A DNA stretch of 64,000 nucleotides from Flabesymbios commensalis (GCA_964017125.1 OZ024902.1:39417865-39481864), one strand, 5' to 3'; shown: positions 10,217 through 20,478, counted from the stretch's first letter. The notes: generated by a model from the sequence alone, not told the origin. A program made the numbers and translations.

Positions 10217-11079
10217 TAGTACTGATTTAGCAAAATGGGACAAGCTTTTTCAGTGGGGCTAGCCCCGGCTAACGCAGGCTAGCCCTGGGCTAGCCCTATG
10301 TTCTCTCCCCACCCCATTTGGGGCTAGCATGTATGCGCCCAAAGTTATAAAATCCTTTAGCCGGGCCGCAATGTGCGTTTTGTATAAGTTCATATAACTG
10401 GAGCCGCGCTCATATCGCCGGAGCTCAAGCCAATCTAGAGCCTCAGCGAATTGAGTCAACGCCTGTCAGGCGCGCTTCTCGTCTGGTCCAGTTTCAAGCT
10501 CGACCGGTGCGCAGGGAGAGCCTGACTTTTCAGGTGCCTGTTTTTTCATCTTCAGTTAGGCCTATTCCAGTGACCGTAGCTTCATTAAACCACCCATTTT
10601 CTTAATTTATACACTGAATTGCTTGTCTGATACTAAAGATAATGTCTAAAGGCTAAATGCTAAATGGCTAAGCAGAAATAAATGAGGACTGCAACAGGTC
10701 TACATGTATACACGTACGGACACTCAATTATTGCACGTTTAGATCAACTCAGAGCTGTTCAGATGATGCCGAATGTGGTCAAGCTGAGCGCGCCCTGTCT
10801 TGCCCAGAGCGAGCCTGGCCAGCCCGGCGAGATGACACATGGTTCACAGCATCCATGTTAGCCGCCGGTATATTGGGTGCAAGCCCAAGTAGAATTTGGG
10901 CGGGTATATTTTCCTGGCCCGAACCGTGTGGGGGCTCGAGCCCATTTCATGCGCTGGGCGCAACCAATTCTGCGCCTGTCTCGCTGGGCTTGCGCCCGGG
11001 CTAATGACGGGCTGGCCAGCGTTAACGCAGGCCAGCCACTGATGAAACATCTGTCCCATTTTGTGAAATCAGTACTGTA
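10217..11079. mobile_element. ~860-bp TIR element, non-autonomous
   Basis: The left end (TAGTACTGATTTAGCAAAAT, GGGACA, TCAGTGG, GCTAACGCAGG) matches the right end in reverse (CCAGCGTTAACGCAGG, CCACTGATG, TGTCCCATTTTGTGAAATCA, GTACTG). The inverted ends are ~60-70 bp long and ~75-80% alike by eye. The interior is GC-rich with GCTAGCC / GGGCTTGCGCCC motifs and two short overlapping ORFs without known domains. It is probably a cut-and-paste MITE or solo relic; superfamily unknown. Confidence 0.65.
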
Positions 11080-11099
11080 GCTTGTAATAGGTAATTTAA

Positions 11100-11600
11100 A
11101 CGTAAATTCCCATTGACCACCCTCTGTGTCACTTGGACCATACGATCGCTGACCAGCCTGTCCCATGTACTAATCAATAGAGGTACTGGTAATCATGCTG
11201 CAGTATATATAGTATATAGGTGGAAGGTCCAGACAAAAAATTCACGGGGGTCACGCAAAAATTGCTTCGTTTTAAATATTCAAACCACTCTAATCCATAC
11301 AATAAACACTATTATAAAAAAAAAACATTTGCATAGATTAATTTGTACACACTTTTAATACAGAGCCAATAAACGACTTCCAGAATAAATTTATTTATCA
11401 CCAATGCACTTGAAACATCAGGCCAATGTCGGTTTAATGCTGGGCCAGCTTAGTAGATGCTGCACCAGCATGAAACCGTTATTATGTGCCTTATTCGTGA
11501 CACCTACTTAAATGCACACTACACCTGGAATTTCTGACGCAATTTCCAGCTTCAAATTCATGAAAAAATACCTCTCAAAGACAGCTCTCAAATTGATTTA
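11100..11600. other. AT-rich DNA with a small TTAA-MITE relic
   Basis: No gene. Near 11525-11580, GGAATTTCTGACGCAATTTCCAGCTTCAAATTCATGAAAAA-like sequence recalls the central hairpin of the MITE at 41784 (GAAGCTGGAAATTGCG). Confidence 0.45.
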
Positions 11601-11610
11601 ATTGATTAAT

Positions 11611-11713
11611 ACCCGAACGTCTTCACCCCCATGTTGGACCAATGTTGGGCCACCGTTTACGACGCTGGAAAAACATTGGACCAACATTGGGTCGATGCCT
11701 CGTGTTTGCTGGG
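11611..11713. mobile_element. hp109 element, left end worn
   Basis: Arms CATGTTGGACCAATGTTGG and CCAACATTGGGTCGATG flank the centre GTTTACGACGCTGG. The right end CTCGTGTTTGCTGGG is intact, while the left end (CGAACGTCTTCACCCCC) is weathered. ORFs on both strands through this block are by-products of the palindrome. Confidence 0.75.
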
Positions 11714-12031
11714 CTTTAATCAATCTAAGTGCCATTTTATTTGGATTTTCCCAACAATAAACCAACACAGTGGGAAGGGGGGTCACTTCTCCAGTTTGTT
11801 GGTCAGGATGGGGGAGCAGACTTTGTTGACGTGGGTGTCATGGCCGCCCGCGTGATGGAGTGCCTTCAGTCCGCCGGATTATTTGGCAGCCTCCTGCAAA
11901 TCCCGCCAAACCTGACTTTTAGCGGATGTCATCTCCCCGATCTATTGTTTCCATGCTCCTTTTTTCTGGTGATTAGGCGTTCTGCTGAGAAACTGGGCGG
12001 ATAACGCATGGGTTCTTGTTGAATAATCCGG

Positions 12032-12108
12032 TATATTGCCGCAAAAAGTCAAAAGCTAGTACTTATATACTTAAGAAGAAAGCAGTTACTGCCTTTGTTT
12101 TTATATGG
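12032..12108. mobile_element. hp70 hairpin element, degraded
   Basis: TATATTGCCGCAAAAAGTC on the left and GCAGTTACTGCCTTTG on the right. The inner left arm (CTAGTACTTATATACTT) has lost most pairing. Confidence 0.6.
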
Positions 12109-12119
12109 AAGGATGGAGG

Positions 12120-12870
12120 ACACCCACACTTGGCATTAATGAGCGCAATCGGTGAAGGTCGCGAGTAAAAGCTGCGCAGATAAACGGCGTATCCGCGTAC
12201 TCTTAGCTTGTTAACTTATTCTGCCTCGCGCTGATCTATAGGTTTCTTCCACATTGACTCACTTCTGAACACCGTGACCAGCGACCTTGGACAACGATGT
12301 GTTGTTTTATGCTCCATTGAAATAAAGGCCTATTTACACATCAAGATTTGCAAATGTTTAATCCCAAAATTAAACAAATGTGAGTATTTTTCAGTCACTT
12401 GAAGTTCAAAGTTTAGGTGAAAGTTTAAATCAGATGGTTAAATAGAGACACCACAGTTCTGGAACTCAGCAATTAGAGGTGCTCTTCATTTATTGACTCC
12501 TTGCAACATTCAACAGACGAAAAGTTTCATAGTGAGTCCTGCAATAATTTTTATGACAATAATCTTCTGACAGCGTCCACTATACGGCAGTATTTGACTT
12601 CATATTTTGCTGTAGTCTTCAATGAGGGTCCGGGTTCCTTGTCCATGAGATCATACATCACGTCATCTACCATATAATTTTTTTCAATTAAGGATTCCTA
12701 TATTGAAGTGGACACAAACAGGTATGTCCACCAGGCCGATGGGCTATTTAACCTATATCTCAGACGACCGTATTGGTCAATAGAAACCAATCCATTGCCC
12801 GCAGGTCATTACAACAGTAAACAGTTATGTGATGAGCTAACCAATTCAAATAACCAATTCAGATAACCCA
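12120..12870. other. Unique DNA with a TTAA-MITE fragment
   Basis: 12340-12430 has TTTCAGTCACTTGAAGTTC, reminiscent of the ACTTGAAGTT hairpin. The rest has no recognisable feature. Confidence 0.4.
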
Positions 12871-12877
12871 TTGAGCC

Positions 12878-13100
12878 CGGGGACCGTCTTTAGGCGTCAG
12901 AATACGTCAAATTCCGACGCCGTAAGACGGTCCCCGCACTGAAAGAATTAAACATATTTTTATGACCGTAGACCAATGGCATAGGTATTTAAATGAAGCG
13001 GAAAGAGATAACAAAGACATTTATGATGATTTCAAATCGAAAAAACCCATTTGGTCTCCATGGTTTACACAAAAATAACTCAGCGTTGTAAAGGCTACCA
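12878..13100 (+). mobile_element. GACGTC-hairpin MITE, shortened hairpin
   Basis: GGGGACCGTCTTTAGGCGTC on the left and GACGCCGTAAGACGGTCCCC on the right form a single stem rather than the triple GACGTC unit. The conserved tail follows: GCACTGAAAGAATTAAA, GTAGACCAATGGCATAGG, GAAGCGGAAAGAG, TTGGTCTCCATGG, CAGCGTTGTAAAGG. TAGGCGTC on one side is matched by GACGCC on the other, again a paired change. Confidence 0.8.
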
Positions 13101-13119
13101 GATGAACGGTGATGAACAG

Positions 13120-13370
13120 TCGGCTGTGGGGTTTGGAGTGTGGAGGTCTGGGTGGCTATTTGCGGCGGGAGCTGGTGTGAGGCTTTTTCTGTCAAGTGGG
13201 GGTTTCTGGTGACTGGTCTTCCGGCGCGGCCGGCCATACTTCATGATGCCTTGTCAAAAGCCGGCCGGCAAGAAGCGATCCCTCACTGCAGGGATCCCGG
13301 TCCGCCACCCCAGCGTCCTGCCGTCTCAGCACCAGGACACCGTCCCCATCACACCGGGATTGCTCTGCAG
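13120..13370. other. CpG-rich block, no gene assigned
   Basis: The GC content contrasts with both flanks. Overlapping ORFs of 77-107 codons on both strands have no recognisable motif. GCCGGCCGGC and GGGATCC repeats give local dyads. It could be a regulatory island or an old GC-rich repeat. Confidence 0.4.
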
Positions 13371-13373
13371 GCG

Positions 13374-13428
13374 GCGGTAACGCCCTGCTCGAAAAGTAAG
13401 CAGGTACTGCCGTCTGCTTTTGCAATGG
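13374..13428. mobile_element. hp70 hairpin element, partial
   Basis: GCGGCGGTAACGCCCTGCTC / AAAAGTAAGCAGGTACTGCC with GTCTGCTTTTGCA at the right. The outer left arm is eroded. Confidence 0.65.
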
Positions 13429-13552
13429 TTCAGATGTTTTTCTTCAAATTTTTGATCAGATGAGGACATCTTATTTCGCCTGAATTTAATCATATGATAA
13501 ACTAAAGTGCCTGAATTTATCACCTCACAAAAAAATGTATCACCTCCCTCAC

Positions 13553-13633
13553 CAGACGTCTGATCAATCGCGTTTTAATGCCGGGCCACCGTCACAGACG
13601 GTGGCCCGGCATTAAAACGCGATTGGTTCTCCA
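13553..13633. mobile_element. hp109-like core palindrome
   Basis: Perfect stem: AATCGCGTTTTAATGCCGGG, CCACCGTC, loop ACA, then GACGGTGG, CCCGGCATTAAAACGCGATT. The hp109 ends are missing, but the arm theme (TTTAATGYYGGGCC) is that of hp109. Confidence 0.8.
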
Positions 13634-13919
13634 CCCGTTTGTCGGGATCTGCTCGGCCATATACCGGGAGTATGAATGAGCCGGCTCGTCCTGGTGACTC
13701 CGCATGTGAAGATCCGATCCATCCCTATCCCCTCGCATCCCGGCGATCCAGTGCTCATTTAGCGGCTTGTTGGTTTACTCTTGTGAGTTATAATTTATCA
13801 TCCTTTGCGTTACACTGCTGTATTTTTGCTGGGTACCTGTTATTCGGTCTGCTCCCGCCCTGGACTCTCCTGAGGCGCCTCGCACGTCACTCTATTTGTC
13901 ACCGCAAAGTGTGATTTGT

Positions 13920-14460
13920 GGCGTTTTGGTATTTCTTTAAGAAAGCCGTTCCACCGCGGATACCACAACCCGTCCACGTTTAACCGCTTTAGAATTGACA
14001 AACGCGGCATTGTCCGCGCAAACTTTGCGGTTGAGTCAATTCAAACAAATAGTCTTCATCTTTTCTGATGTCGGGACTGCGATATAATAATATTATAATG
14101 TTTCAAAATAGGTTTTAAAATAACCAAATGCGAAGCTTTTAAAATCGATAACATTTCATTCACAGTCAGATGTGTACATGTAACTGTTCTTTTGACAAAA
14201 TAGCATTAAACTTTCGACATTTGGTTCTCCTCTTAATTTGAATTCTGTGGAATTACACAATGAGATTAACTAAATACCTTTAAAGTTATCAAACTACTCA
14301 GTCACACACAACTAAATTGGGTAGGTGGAAACTTTAACACAAAACACAGAGAAATGGTATGATTTGAAAAATGTGGCCGCGCATTGTCTGCAAATGAAGA
14401 GGAAGTAATTCATCACTGCTTCTGCGTGCAATGACCCCATTTACAATTTAGTAGAGGTCA
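13920..14460. other. Unannotated DNA
   Basis: Slightly AT-rich. Near 13985-14035, AATTGACAAACGCGGCATTGTCC and ACTTTGCGGTTGAGTCAATT form a loose dyad. No gene or repeat family is recognised. Confidence 0.4.
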
Positions 14461-14536
14461 TATCTGCAAGGGCAAACAGCAGTAACTGTTTACTTGAAAA
14501 GTAAGCCGTTACTGCTGTTTGCCTTCGCATGTCAGA
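14461..14536. mobile_element. hp70 hairpin element
   Basis: GGGCAAACAGCAGTAACTGT / TAAGCCGTTACTGCTGTTTG with loop TTGAAAA. Few mismatches; CAGCAGTAAC subfamily. Confidence 0.88.
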
Positions 14537-14539
14537 CTG

Positions 14540-15300
14540 ATATCGTGTTTACCACAATATCCCGCACCAGGGTACATTTCTGGTTCTTTTTTTCAGGCTA
14601 AAAATCACGGGAGGGGGGAGGGGTGGCTGCGTGTCACAGAAAGATATATCTTTTGTTTCTGTAATGACAACTAATCCGGCCAATCTCTGAATTCCGGCAA
14701 ACGAAATTGTGTGGTTGACACGGGAGCCCCACCACGACCAGGGGAGCCAGCCCCCGCTGCACCCCTCTGACCCTCTGACGGAATCGGTACATTTGTCCCC
14801 CTGTCTTAAGATTGTACAATCCCAGATTGGATCATTAATAATTTAGGTATTTCTAGTCGCACTTTGAAGATTCCATCGCGTCTTTCTGACGGTACAATTA
14901 CGTGTTTGAACCTCTTAGACTCCAACACATCAGCCATTTTGTCTTCATAGTTTTCATAAAGTAGGCCTACTCAATGATGTTTTTTGCAATTTTTGCTTAT
15001 AACAATCGATATGTGTTTAAAAAACGACGTATGAATACGTGGCAAAAGATACTTTTAATATAATTACATGACATACACATGAATAACCTGCCATGAGCAG
15101 CCAGCATTGTAACAAGGGAGAAGTGGCCTATCTAGACAGACGATTGTCCATAAGAGGTTCGTTTGTTTTCTAAATGCCACTTTGGGGCAACCCACAGCAG
15201 GTTGTACTACAGCAGGTTGTAGTACTTTGTGTGCATTGAAACATTAAATAATATACAAATTGGTTATGCTTAACAACAAACTTTATGAAGTCGGCGCACG
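14540..15300. other. Unannotated DNA
   Basis: Contains a GGGAGGGGGGAGGGG run (~14612) with G-quadruplex potential, a TAGGCCTA at 14962-14969 and a short direct repeat CAGCAGGTTGTA (15193 and 15209). No gene recognised. Confidence 0.4.
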
Positions 15301-15320
15301 TTCCCAGTCAAGAATGGGCG

Positions 15321-15635
15321 GGGCCCAATGGTAGTGGTTAGCACCCCTGCCTTTTACGCTAGAGTTCGAGGGTCGTTGCCGGGTCTCGGCGGTTTGAAAG
15401 AAACAAAACATGTTTCTTTTCCATCCACTCGTAAAACTCAGTATTGTGGGGAACTTCCGTGACCGAGAGGTAGCGTGCTTGGCCTCAGACGCCATATTTT
15501 GAATTTTGAGTCCTGTATCTAAAGGAAAGTGTCATCTCACTCATCTCACCATCATCAGGTAGTTCTCCTGAACCAATTTAACTTGTATACATGTGCACAA
15601 AAGTGGCCTAAAGCCCGATTCATTTCATTTTTTCC
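15321..15635 (+). mobile_element. tRNA-derived SINE, main family
   Basis: Head GTAGTGGTTAGCACCCCTGC is an A-box region. GAGTTCGAGGGTCGTTGCC sits at the B-box position but is mutated. The body contains CGGTTTGAAAGAAACA, CCACTCGTAAAACTCAGTAT, GTGACCGAGAGGTAGCGTG, GTGTCATCTCACTCATCTC and GTGCACAAAAGTGGCC. It ends in an ATTCATTTCATT tail. Nearly full length. Transcription by Pol III and mobilisation by a LINE are family knowledge, not seen here. Confidence 0.92.
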
Positions 15636-15697
15636 GGTCAAGAAAAGACATTGACCATGTGCCTTTTCAATGCCTGTCTAATGTCCAATACATTGAA

Positions 15698-15765
15698 AAA
15701 CAACAGTCCACCAACTAGCTGTAACTGTATGCTTTTCAAGTGAGCAGTTACTGCTAATTTGCACA
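15698..15765. mobile_element. hp70 hairpin element, old
   Basis: TAGCTGTAACTGTATGCTTT / CAAGTGAGCAGTTACTGCTA is recognisable; the outer arms are lost. Confidence 0.6.
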
Positions 15766-15963
15766 CTACCTCGATGACCAGGGTCACAATCACGTGTGAT
15801 CTATTTGGTGTGGCCTACTCACAGAATCGCCAGAACCAGATAATTATTTGTTATCCTTGGCCTTATCCAGATCTGTCATTGATAATACTATTGACATCGG
15901 TCTCACGCTGATCAATGGAAACACTCCAAGGGTTTCACAACAGCTGGCTCATCCTCACATCCT

Positions 15964-16033
15964 TACTGCCGGGCAAAGCAAAAAGACAGTATCTGCTTAA
16001 GCAGATACGGCCTTTTGGCTTTGCCCGGCAGTA
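15964..16033. mobile_element. hp70 hairpin element, loopless, TA-bounded
   Basis: 70 bp including both TAs: TACTGCCGGGCAAAGCAAAA ... CAGTATCTGCTTAAGCAGATAC ... GGCTTTGCCCGGCAGTA (in parts). The two arms meet at TTAA with no loop, so the centre lost the usual TTTTCAA. CGGGCAAAG is mirrored by CTTTGCCCG where most copies have CGTGCAAAG / CTTTGCACG. This is the clearest boundary definition for the family. Confidence 0.93.
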
Positions 16034-16300
16034 TGACACATCCTACATAATGTATTTTGTGGGTATACAGCCATAGGACCAAGTAAATGTTTCAATTCAC
16101 TATGCATAGATTATAATGATTGTGAAGTTGGTTGAAGACATTGCCCTCCAGACACATGATTCCAAGGTCGCAAAAGTCCCCTCCCCGTCACAGAAGCTCC
16201 TTGAAATACTGAATCTATACGAAGTAGCATTCTGTTTCATAGGAAGCCTGGATACCGGAGCGGGGACGAGTCCCGGAGCTCCGGCGCGACATATGACAGC

Positions 16301-16500
16301 NNNNNNNNNNNNNNNNNNNNNNNNNNNNNNNNNNNNNNNNNNNNNNNNNNNNNNNNNNNNNNNNNNNNNNNNNNNNNNNNNNNNNNNNNNNNNNNNNNNN
16401 NNNNNNNNNNNNNNNNNNNNNNNNNNNNNNNNNNNNNNNNNNNNNNNNNNNNNNNNNNNNNNNNNNNNNNNNNNNNNNNNNNNNNNNNNNNNNNNNNNNN
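16301..16500. other. Assembly gap, 200 N
   Basis: Exactly 200 Ns adjoining a pentamer minisatellite, so the gap is probably unresolved repeat of unknown true size. ORFs running through it are artefacts. Confidence 0.99.
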
Positions 16501-16966
16501 ACACTACACTGCACTACACTACACTACACTACACTACACTACACTACACTACACTACACTACACTACACTACACTCGCACTGCACCGCACCACACCGCAC
16601 CGCACCGCACCGCACCGCATTCCACCACACCCCACAACACCACACCACACCACACCACTTCACATCACACCACACTACACCACACCACACCACACCACAC
16701 TACACCACACCACACCACACCACACCACACCACACACACCACACCACACCACACCACACACACCACACCACACCACACCACACCACACACACCACAACAC
16801 ACCACACCACATCACACCACACCACACCACACCACACCACACCACGACACACCCCACCCCACCCCACCCTCCCACACCACACCACACCGCACCGCACCAC
16901 ACCGCACCTACACTACACTACACTACACTACACTACGCTACGCTACGCTACGCTACACCACATTAC
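16501..16966. repeat. ACACT / ACACC pentamer minisatellite
   Basis: Begins as (ACACT)n, passes through CGCAC and (ACACC)n variants, and ends as ACTAC/GCTAC units. All frames are open because the unit lacks stops, which explains the His/Thr-rich and Val/Trp/Cys-rich ORFs on the two strands. Confidence 0.97.
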
Positions 16967-17086
16967 GCTACCAGTACACTACACTGCATCTCGTTGGTCA
17001 ATGTAGCGTAAGGACCACTGTCTGGCGCTACCAGTACCCTACACTGCATCTCGTTGGTCAATGTAGCGTAAGGACCACTGTCTGGC
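16967..17086. repeat. 60-bp tandem duplication
   Basis: 16967-17026 is repeated at 17027-17086 with one difference (CAGTACACT versus CAGTACCCT). It contains CTCGTTGGTCAATGTAGCGT and ends CACTGTCTGGC. It is a recent slippage or unequal exchange next to the minisatellite. Confidence 0.95.
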
Positions 17087-17313
17087 AGACCCCCGATCCC
17101 TCGTTTGTTCACTAACTAAAGAAGTGTCTTTTTCCAGAAGAGCTCTTGCCTGACTGGTTCGCCGGCAGAAGAAACCGGTCACTGAGCGCCGTAACTGTTC
17201 GCCACTTTCACGTTGTTGCTTTCCGGCCATTTATCCAGATTAGCCACTCTTGGTCAGTGGCCGGCTAACTTAGAGTTTTTCTGGGCCTACCATTAACCCC
17301 AGTCAGGCCACAC

Positions 17314-17422
17314 CCCAGCAAACACGAGACCGCCACCCAACGCCGGTTTAATGTTGGGCCAGCGTTCCAGACGCTGGACCAACATTAAACCGGCGTTGGG
17401 CTCGCGTCCCGCGTCTGCTGGA
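17314..17422. mobile_element. hp109 palindromic element
   Basis: 109 bp. CCCAGCAAACACGAGACCGC, arms CAACGCCGGTTTAATGTTGG / CCAACATTAAACCGGCGTTG, centre CCAGCGTTCCAGACGCTGG, right end GTCTGCTGGA. The arm motif CGCCGG, unusual for the family, is mirrored perfectly (CCGGCG). Confidence 0.93.
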
Positions 17423-17604
17423 TGGCTGTCCGCCATCTTTGTTTATGGACGTTACGGTTGAGAGAGTTCAGGTTTGCATTACGCCTAAATCACCGGATTT
17501 CCTGACTTTTGAGAGCCATTTATTTGTAACGAGTAGAACTAAGTGAGGTATAGGACTACGTTGAAAAAACTAACAGTGATTCTAGTACTTCATGACCCTT
17601 TCAG

Positions 17605-17830
17605 GGCGGGGACTGTCTTTAGACGTCAGAATCTAACGTCTAAAGACGTCAGATTCTGACGTCTAAAGACTGTCCCCGCATTGAAGGAATTAAAAAATAT
17701 AATGACTATTGACAGGCAGCATGGTTATTCAGATGAAGCGGAGAGAGCTAACAAAGACATTGATGATTTGTATTAAATGAAAAAAAAACAATTGATCTTG
17801 TTGATTTATATACGAACATAGTGCAGAGTT
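17605..17830 (+). mobile_element. GACGTC-hairpin MITE
   Basis: GGGGACTGTCTTTAGACGTC ... GACGTCTAAAGACTGTCCCC, with three GACGTC units, then GCATTGAAGGAATTAAAAA and a worn tail (GAAGCGGAGAGAGCTAAC). GGGGACTGTC is matched by GACTGTCCCC, so the subfamily change CCG to CTG is present on both sides but not strictly complementary. Confidence 0.8.
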
Positions 17831-17944
17831 TTAACAGTTAGACTCCACATTACACCTCTATGATGACCGCATCTCTGTTGGGTGGGATTGGATCTGGTCG
17901 TGCATTGCATTAGAAGGCCTACCACGGGTTTATCTCATTTACAT

Positions 17945-18164
17945 TTAACCATTTAACCGCCGGTGCCGAATATATTCGGGTTTTCATTTTTTATTAGCAC
18001 ATTAAGTACCACCTTTTAAACATATCAAAGATAAAATGTGACATCAATCAGCAAGATTTGAAAAGAGTTGACCTCCATTTTGTCAAATCTGAATAATCGT
18101 CAGCGAGACACAACTTCAAGTAAGTAAAAATTCAAATTGAATAATTTGGCGATTAAAAGGTTAA
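17945..18164 (+). mobile_element. TTAA-flanked piggyBac-like MITE
   Basis: Starts TTAACCATTTAACCGCCGG and ends TTTGGCGATTAAAAGGTTAA. The interior matches 55060-55307 closely (CCGAATATATTCGG, AAAAGAGTTGACCTCCATTTT, CAGCGAGACACAACTT) but lacks the left half of the central hairpin. Confidence 0.88.
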
Positions 18165-18169
18165 TAAAA

Positions 18170-18720
18170 AAACGTTATTATATACTAATTGAGCTGAATA
18201 GTTTCGAAAATTCCCAAATTTAATATCTCAATATACAAATTTTAATTTGTTCAAACATTCACAACACTGTTCACCAGGCTTACAAGGTTTGCTTACAATG
18301 CTTGCTCGTTGGGATTGCTTGTTTGTAATGCTGGCTTGTTAACAATACTTGCATAAAGAACACTTAAAGTCATTTGGTATTGTTAAGAATAGGGCATAGT
18401 TCCGACGTCAGGCTCCCAATTAGCTACGTCAATCAGCATTCACTCACTCAATAATTATAATGGTGATGGATATAAAGTGGGCATTCGAGGAGCATTGAGG
18501 TGAAGAGCAGGGACAGGAGGGCAAAGATGTAGATGGGAGAATAAAACGAAGACGAGAAAAGTGGATGAGGCTAATAAGGCTGGCGGGAAAGATTATGTAG
18601 TTAATGTCGAGCGTAAGGAGGGCAAGGATAAATAGGATACCGTTCCAGAAAAGTGGCGTGTGGCGTTATAAAAGACGGAAAGGGGACACCGTCAAAAGTT
18701 ATGTTATACCTCAGCAAAGT
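18170..18720. other. Unique DNA with a degenerate decamer stretch
   Basis: 18270-18360 shows loosely repeated TTGCTTACAATGC / TTGCTTGTTTGTAATGC units like those at 9160-9300. 18470-18640 is purine-rich (GGAGG, GAAGAC). No gene recognised. Confidence 0.4.
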
Positions 18721-18729
18721 GGAAAACTA

Positions 18730-18778
18730 CCCAGCAAACACGAGGCGTTGGCCGAATGTTGGGCTCGTGTTTCCTGGG
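18730..18778. mobile_element. Short hp109 derivative (49 bp)
   Basis: Both ends are present (CCCAGCAAACACGAGGC and GGGCTCGTGTTTCCTGGG) but most of the arms are deleted, leaving GTTGGCCGAATGTT between them. This is probably a hairpin-induced internal deletion. Confidence 0.8.
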
Positions 18779-18884
18779 TAGGTCTACAGGAGAGGATATA
18801 ATAGTAATTGACGGTTCAGGGGAAAAAAATGAAGGAAGAATGGAAACACCAAGATGACGCTTGCTGCACAGGCAGGGCATATTT

Positions 18885-18965
18885 AACCCTTTAAACGCCG
18901 GTGTCACATATATCCAATTAACTGGTTACTGGAAGTAAGCAGTTACCGCTGTTTGCCTTAGCACG
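18885..18965. mobile_element. Fragments of a TTAA MITE and an hp70
   Basis: TTTAACCCTTTAAACGCCGGTGTC (18883-18905) is a TTAA-MITE left end. GGAAGTAAGCAGTTACCGCT GTTTGCCTTAGCAC (18930-18962) is the right arm of an hp70. Neither is complete; the two relics are fused. Confidence 0.65.
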
Positions 18966-19282
18966 AGTAACATGGATGTGGAGGATGAAGAGGATTGCAT
19001 GGGGAACACAGAGGTATGAACAATAAGCAGTGAGGCATGAAGCTTTGTAGAAACGCCCGTCCAAGAATTAGAAATATGTTTACATCACTGAGCACAACAA
19101 TGCCAAAACGAGGCAATGGCTGAATAAAGGTCGGTCGCTGGATGTTGGAACGATATGTATCTGAGCCGGGGGTTGACTTGTTGATTGTGTTGACCTGTTG
19201 TATTTGTAGTGCGGGTGACGTACGGCGACTTCTCCCATCAGACAACTGTTTCATCAAGGTGCGGGTCGAGCCCTGACCAGGC

Positions 19283-19392
19283 CCCGTATTCTCGTACAAA
19301 TTACGTTATGTCGTAGCCTTCTGATTGGTCGAGATGACCATCGCGACCAATCAGAAGCCTGCGATATATCGTAACTTGTAAGAGAAAACGGG
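19283..19392. mobile_element. 110-bp foldback element
   Basis: CCCGTATTCTCGTACAAATT ... TCGTAGCCTTCTGATTGGTCG pairs with CGACCAATCAGAAGCCTGCGA ... GTAACTTGTAAGAGAAAACGGG (in parts), with a short loop AGATGACCATC. The ATTGGTC / GACCAAT boxes are CCAAT-like by chance of sequence. One copy seen. Confidence 0.85.
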
Positions 19393-19553
19393 ATCCGACC
19401 CACTTCTGACACCAGCACTGCGTCATCATACCCCCAGTTACCAGTATCACGCCGCCGACATCACTCATAATAAGTCAACAATTGCCGCGGATCCAGAGAT
19501 CTGACCCGGCATTGTCCTGCAGTCCTGATCCCATCAGGACTCCGGACTCTCAT

Positions 19554-19662
19554 CCCAGCACACAAGAGGCATTCACCCAATGTTGCTTCAATGTTGGGCC
19601 AGCGTCGAAGACGGTGGACAAACATTGAAACAACATTGGGTGAATGCCTAGTGTTTGCTGCA
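19554..19662. mobile_element. hp109 palindromic element
   Basis: 109 bp. CCCAGCACACAAGAGGCATT, arms CACCCAATGTTGCTTCAATG / CATTGAAACAACATTGGGTG, centre GCGTCGAAGACGG, right end CTAGTGTTTGCTG. The GCTTC/GAAAC arm step is mirrored with one mismatch. It abuts the hp70 at 19674. Confidence 0.92.
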
Positions 19663-19673
19663 GGGGATAGGCC

Positions 19674-19756
19674 TACTCTGCCCTGCAAAGTCAAAATGCA
19701 TTAGCTGCTTACTTCTAAAGTATGAAGATACTGTCTTTTGTCTTTGCACGGCAGTA
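19674..19756. mobile_element. hp70 hairpin element
   Basis: TA-bounded, CTCTGCCCTGCAAAGTCAAAA to TTGTCTTTGCACGGCAG. The centre is partly unpaired (ATTAGCTGC versus AAGATACTG). Its left TA overlaps a TAGGCCTA octamer (19668-19675). Confidence 0.82.
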
Positions 19757-19759
19757 TAG

Positions 19760-20478
19760 TTATGAACGGTAGCATTTCACACACCACAAGGTGTTTTAAC
19801 ACCGGACTGATTTAAGGGTATTGCTGGACGTGTTCTTGATGGAGATCCACGCCAGGTCAACTACGAGTTGTGATCTTCACATTATCTGAAATACAAACTC
19901 AATGAAATGTTTACGCATATATTCTAGAGTCCAAGTGATGTGGACCACCGTGGAAGTAAATGACATGATGTAGACTTTCTCTGTTGTCCACGATGATACT
20001 TCTATGATTTGTTTGTCCATAAAATGATAGCATCTTTACTACTGTGCAAATTTCCAACGATATTGCTGTAGAGGACTCCCCTTGAAATGTATCGCTCATT
20101 TAAAGAGGCATTTGGCACAGCTGCACATATAGATGAAGAACACCTACGTTTGAAAAAATGGCCTCTAGGTTACAATAACTAGTGCTTTATTCGAAACTTG
20201 CAGCTGCACATCCCATAAATTGCAATCAATATTTTAAACTGTTTAAGTGCTGAATTATTCCATTAGTTTGAACCTCCAATAATTTTACTTTGTTTTAGCC
20301 TGCAAGACTCAAATGAAAGAAAAAACACATGGGCCCTAGCTGTTTGCTTTGCGGTGTAGACCTGCTACGAAGGTCTACAAGCTACGGTGTTTTATTTGAA
20401 ATCTGCATTTACACATCTGACAAAATATTAGTAAAGATGTTTGCTTAAAAACCCCATTTCTCCTGAACTGAAAGAGTT
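19760..20478. other. Unique DNA left of the duplication
   Basis: AT-rich with no gene recognised. TGTAGACCTGCTACGAAGGTCTACA (20354-20378) is a perfect short dyad. The unique flank ends at GAGTT before the duplicated unit begins. Confidence 0.5.

Noticed and set aside
16116-17006. 296-codon plus-strand ORF and its minus-strand partners
   Set aside because: It runs through 200 Ns and a pentamer minisatellite; the His/Thr-rich peptide is an artefact.
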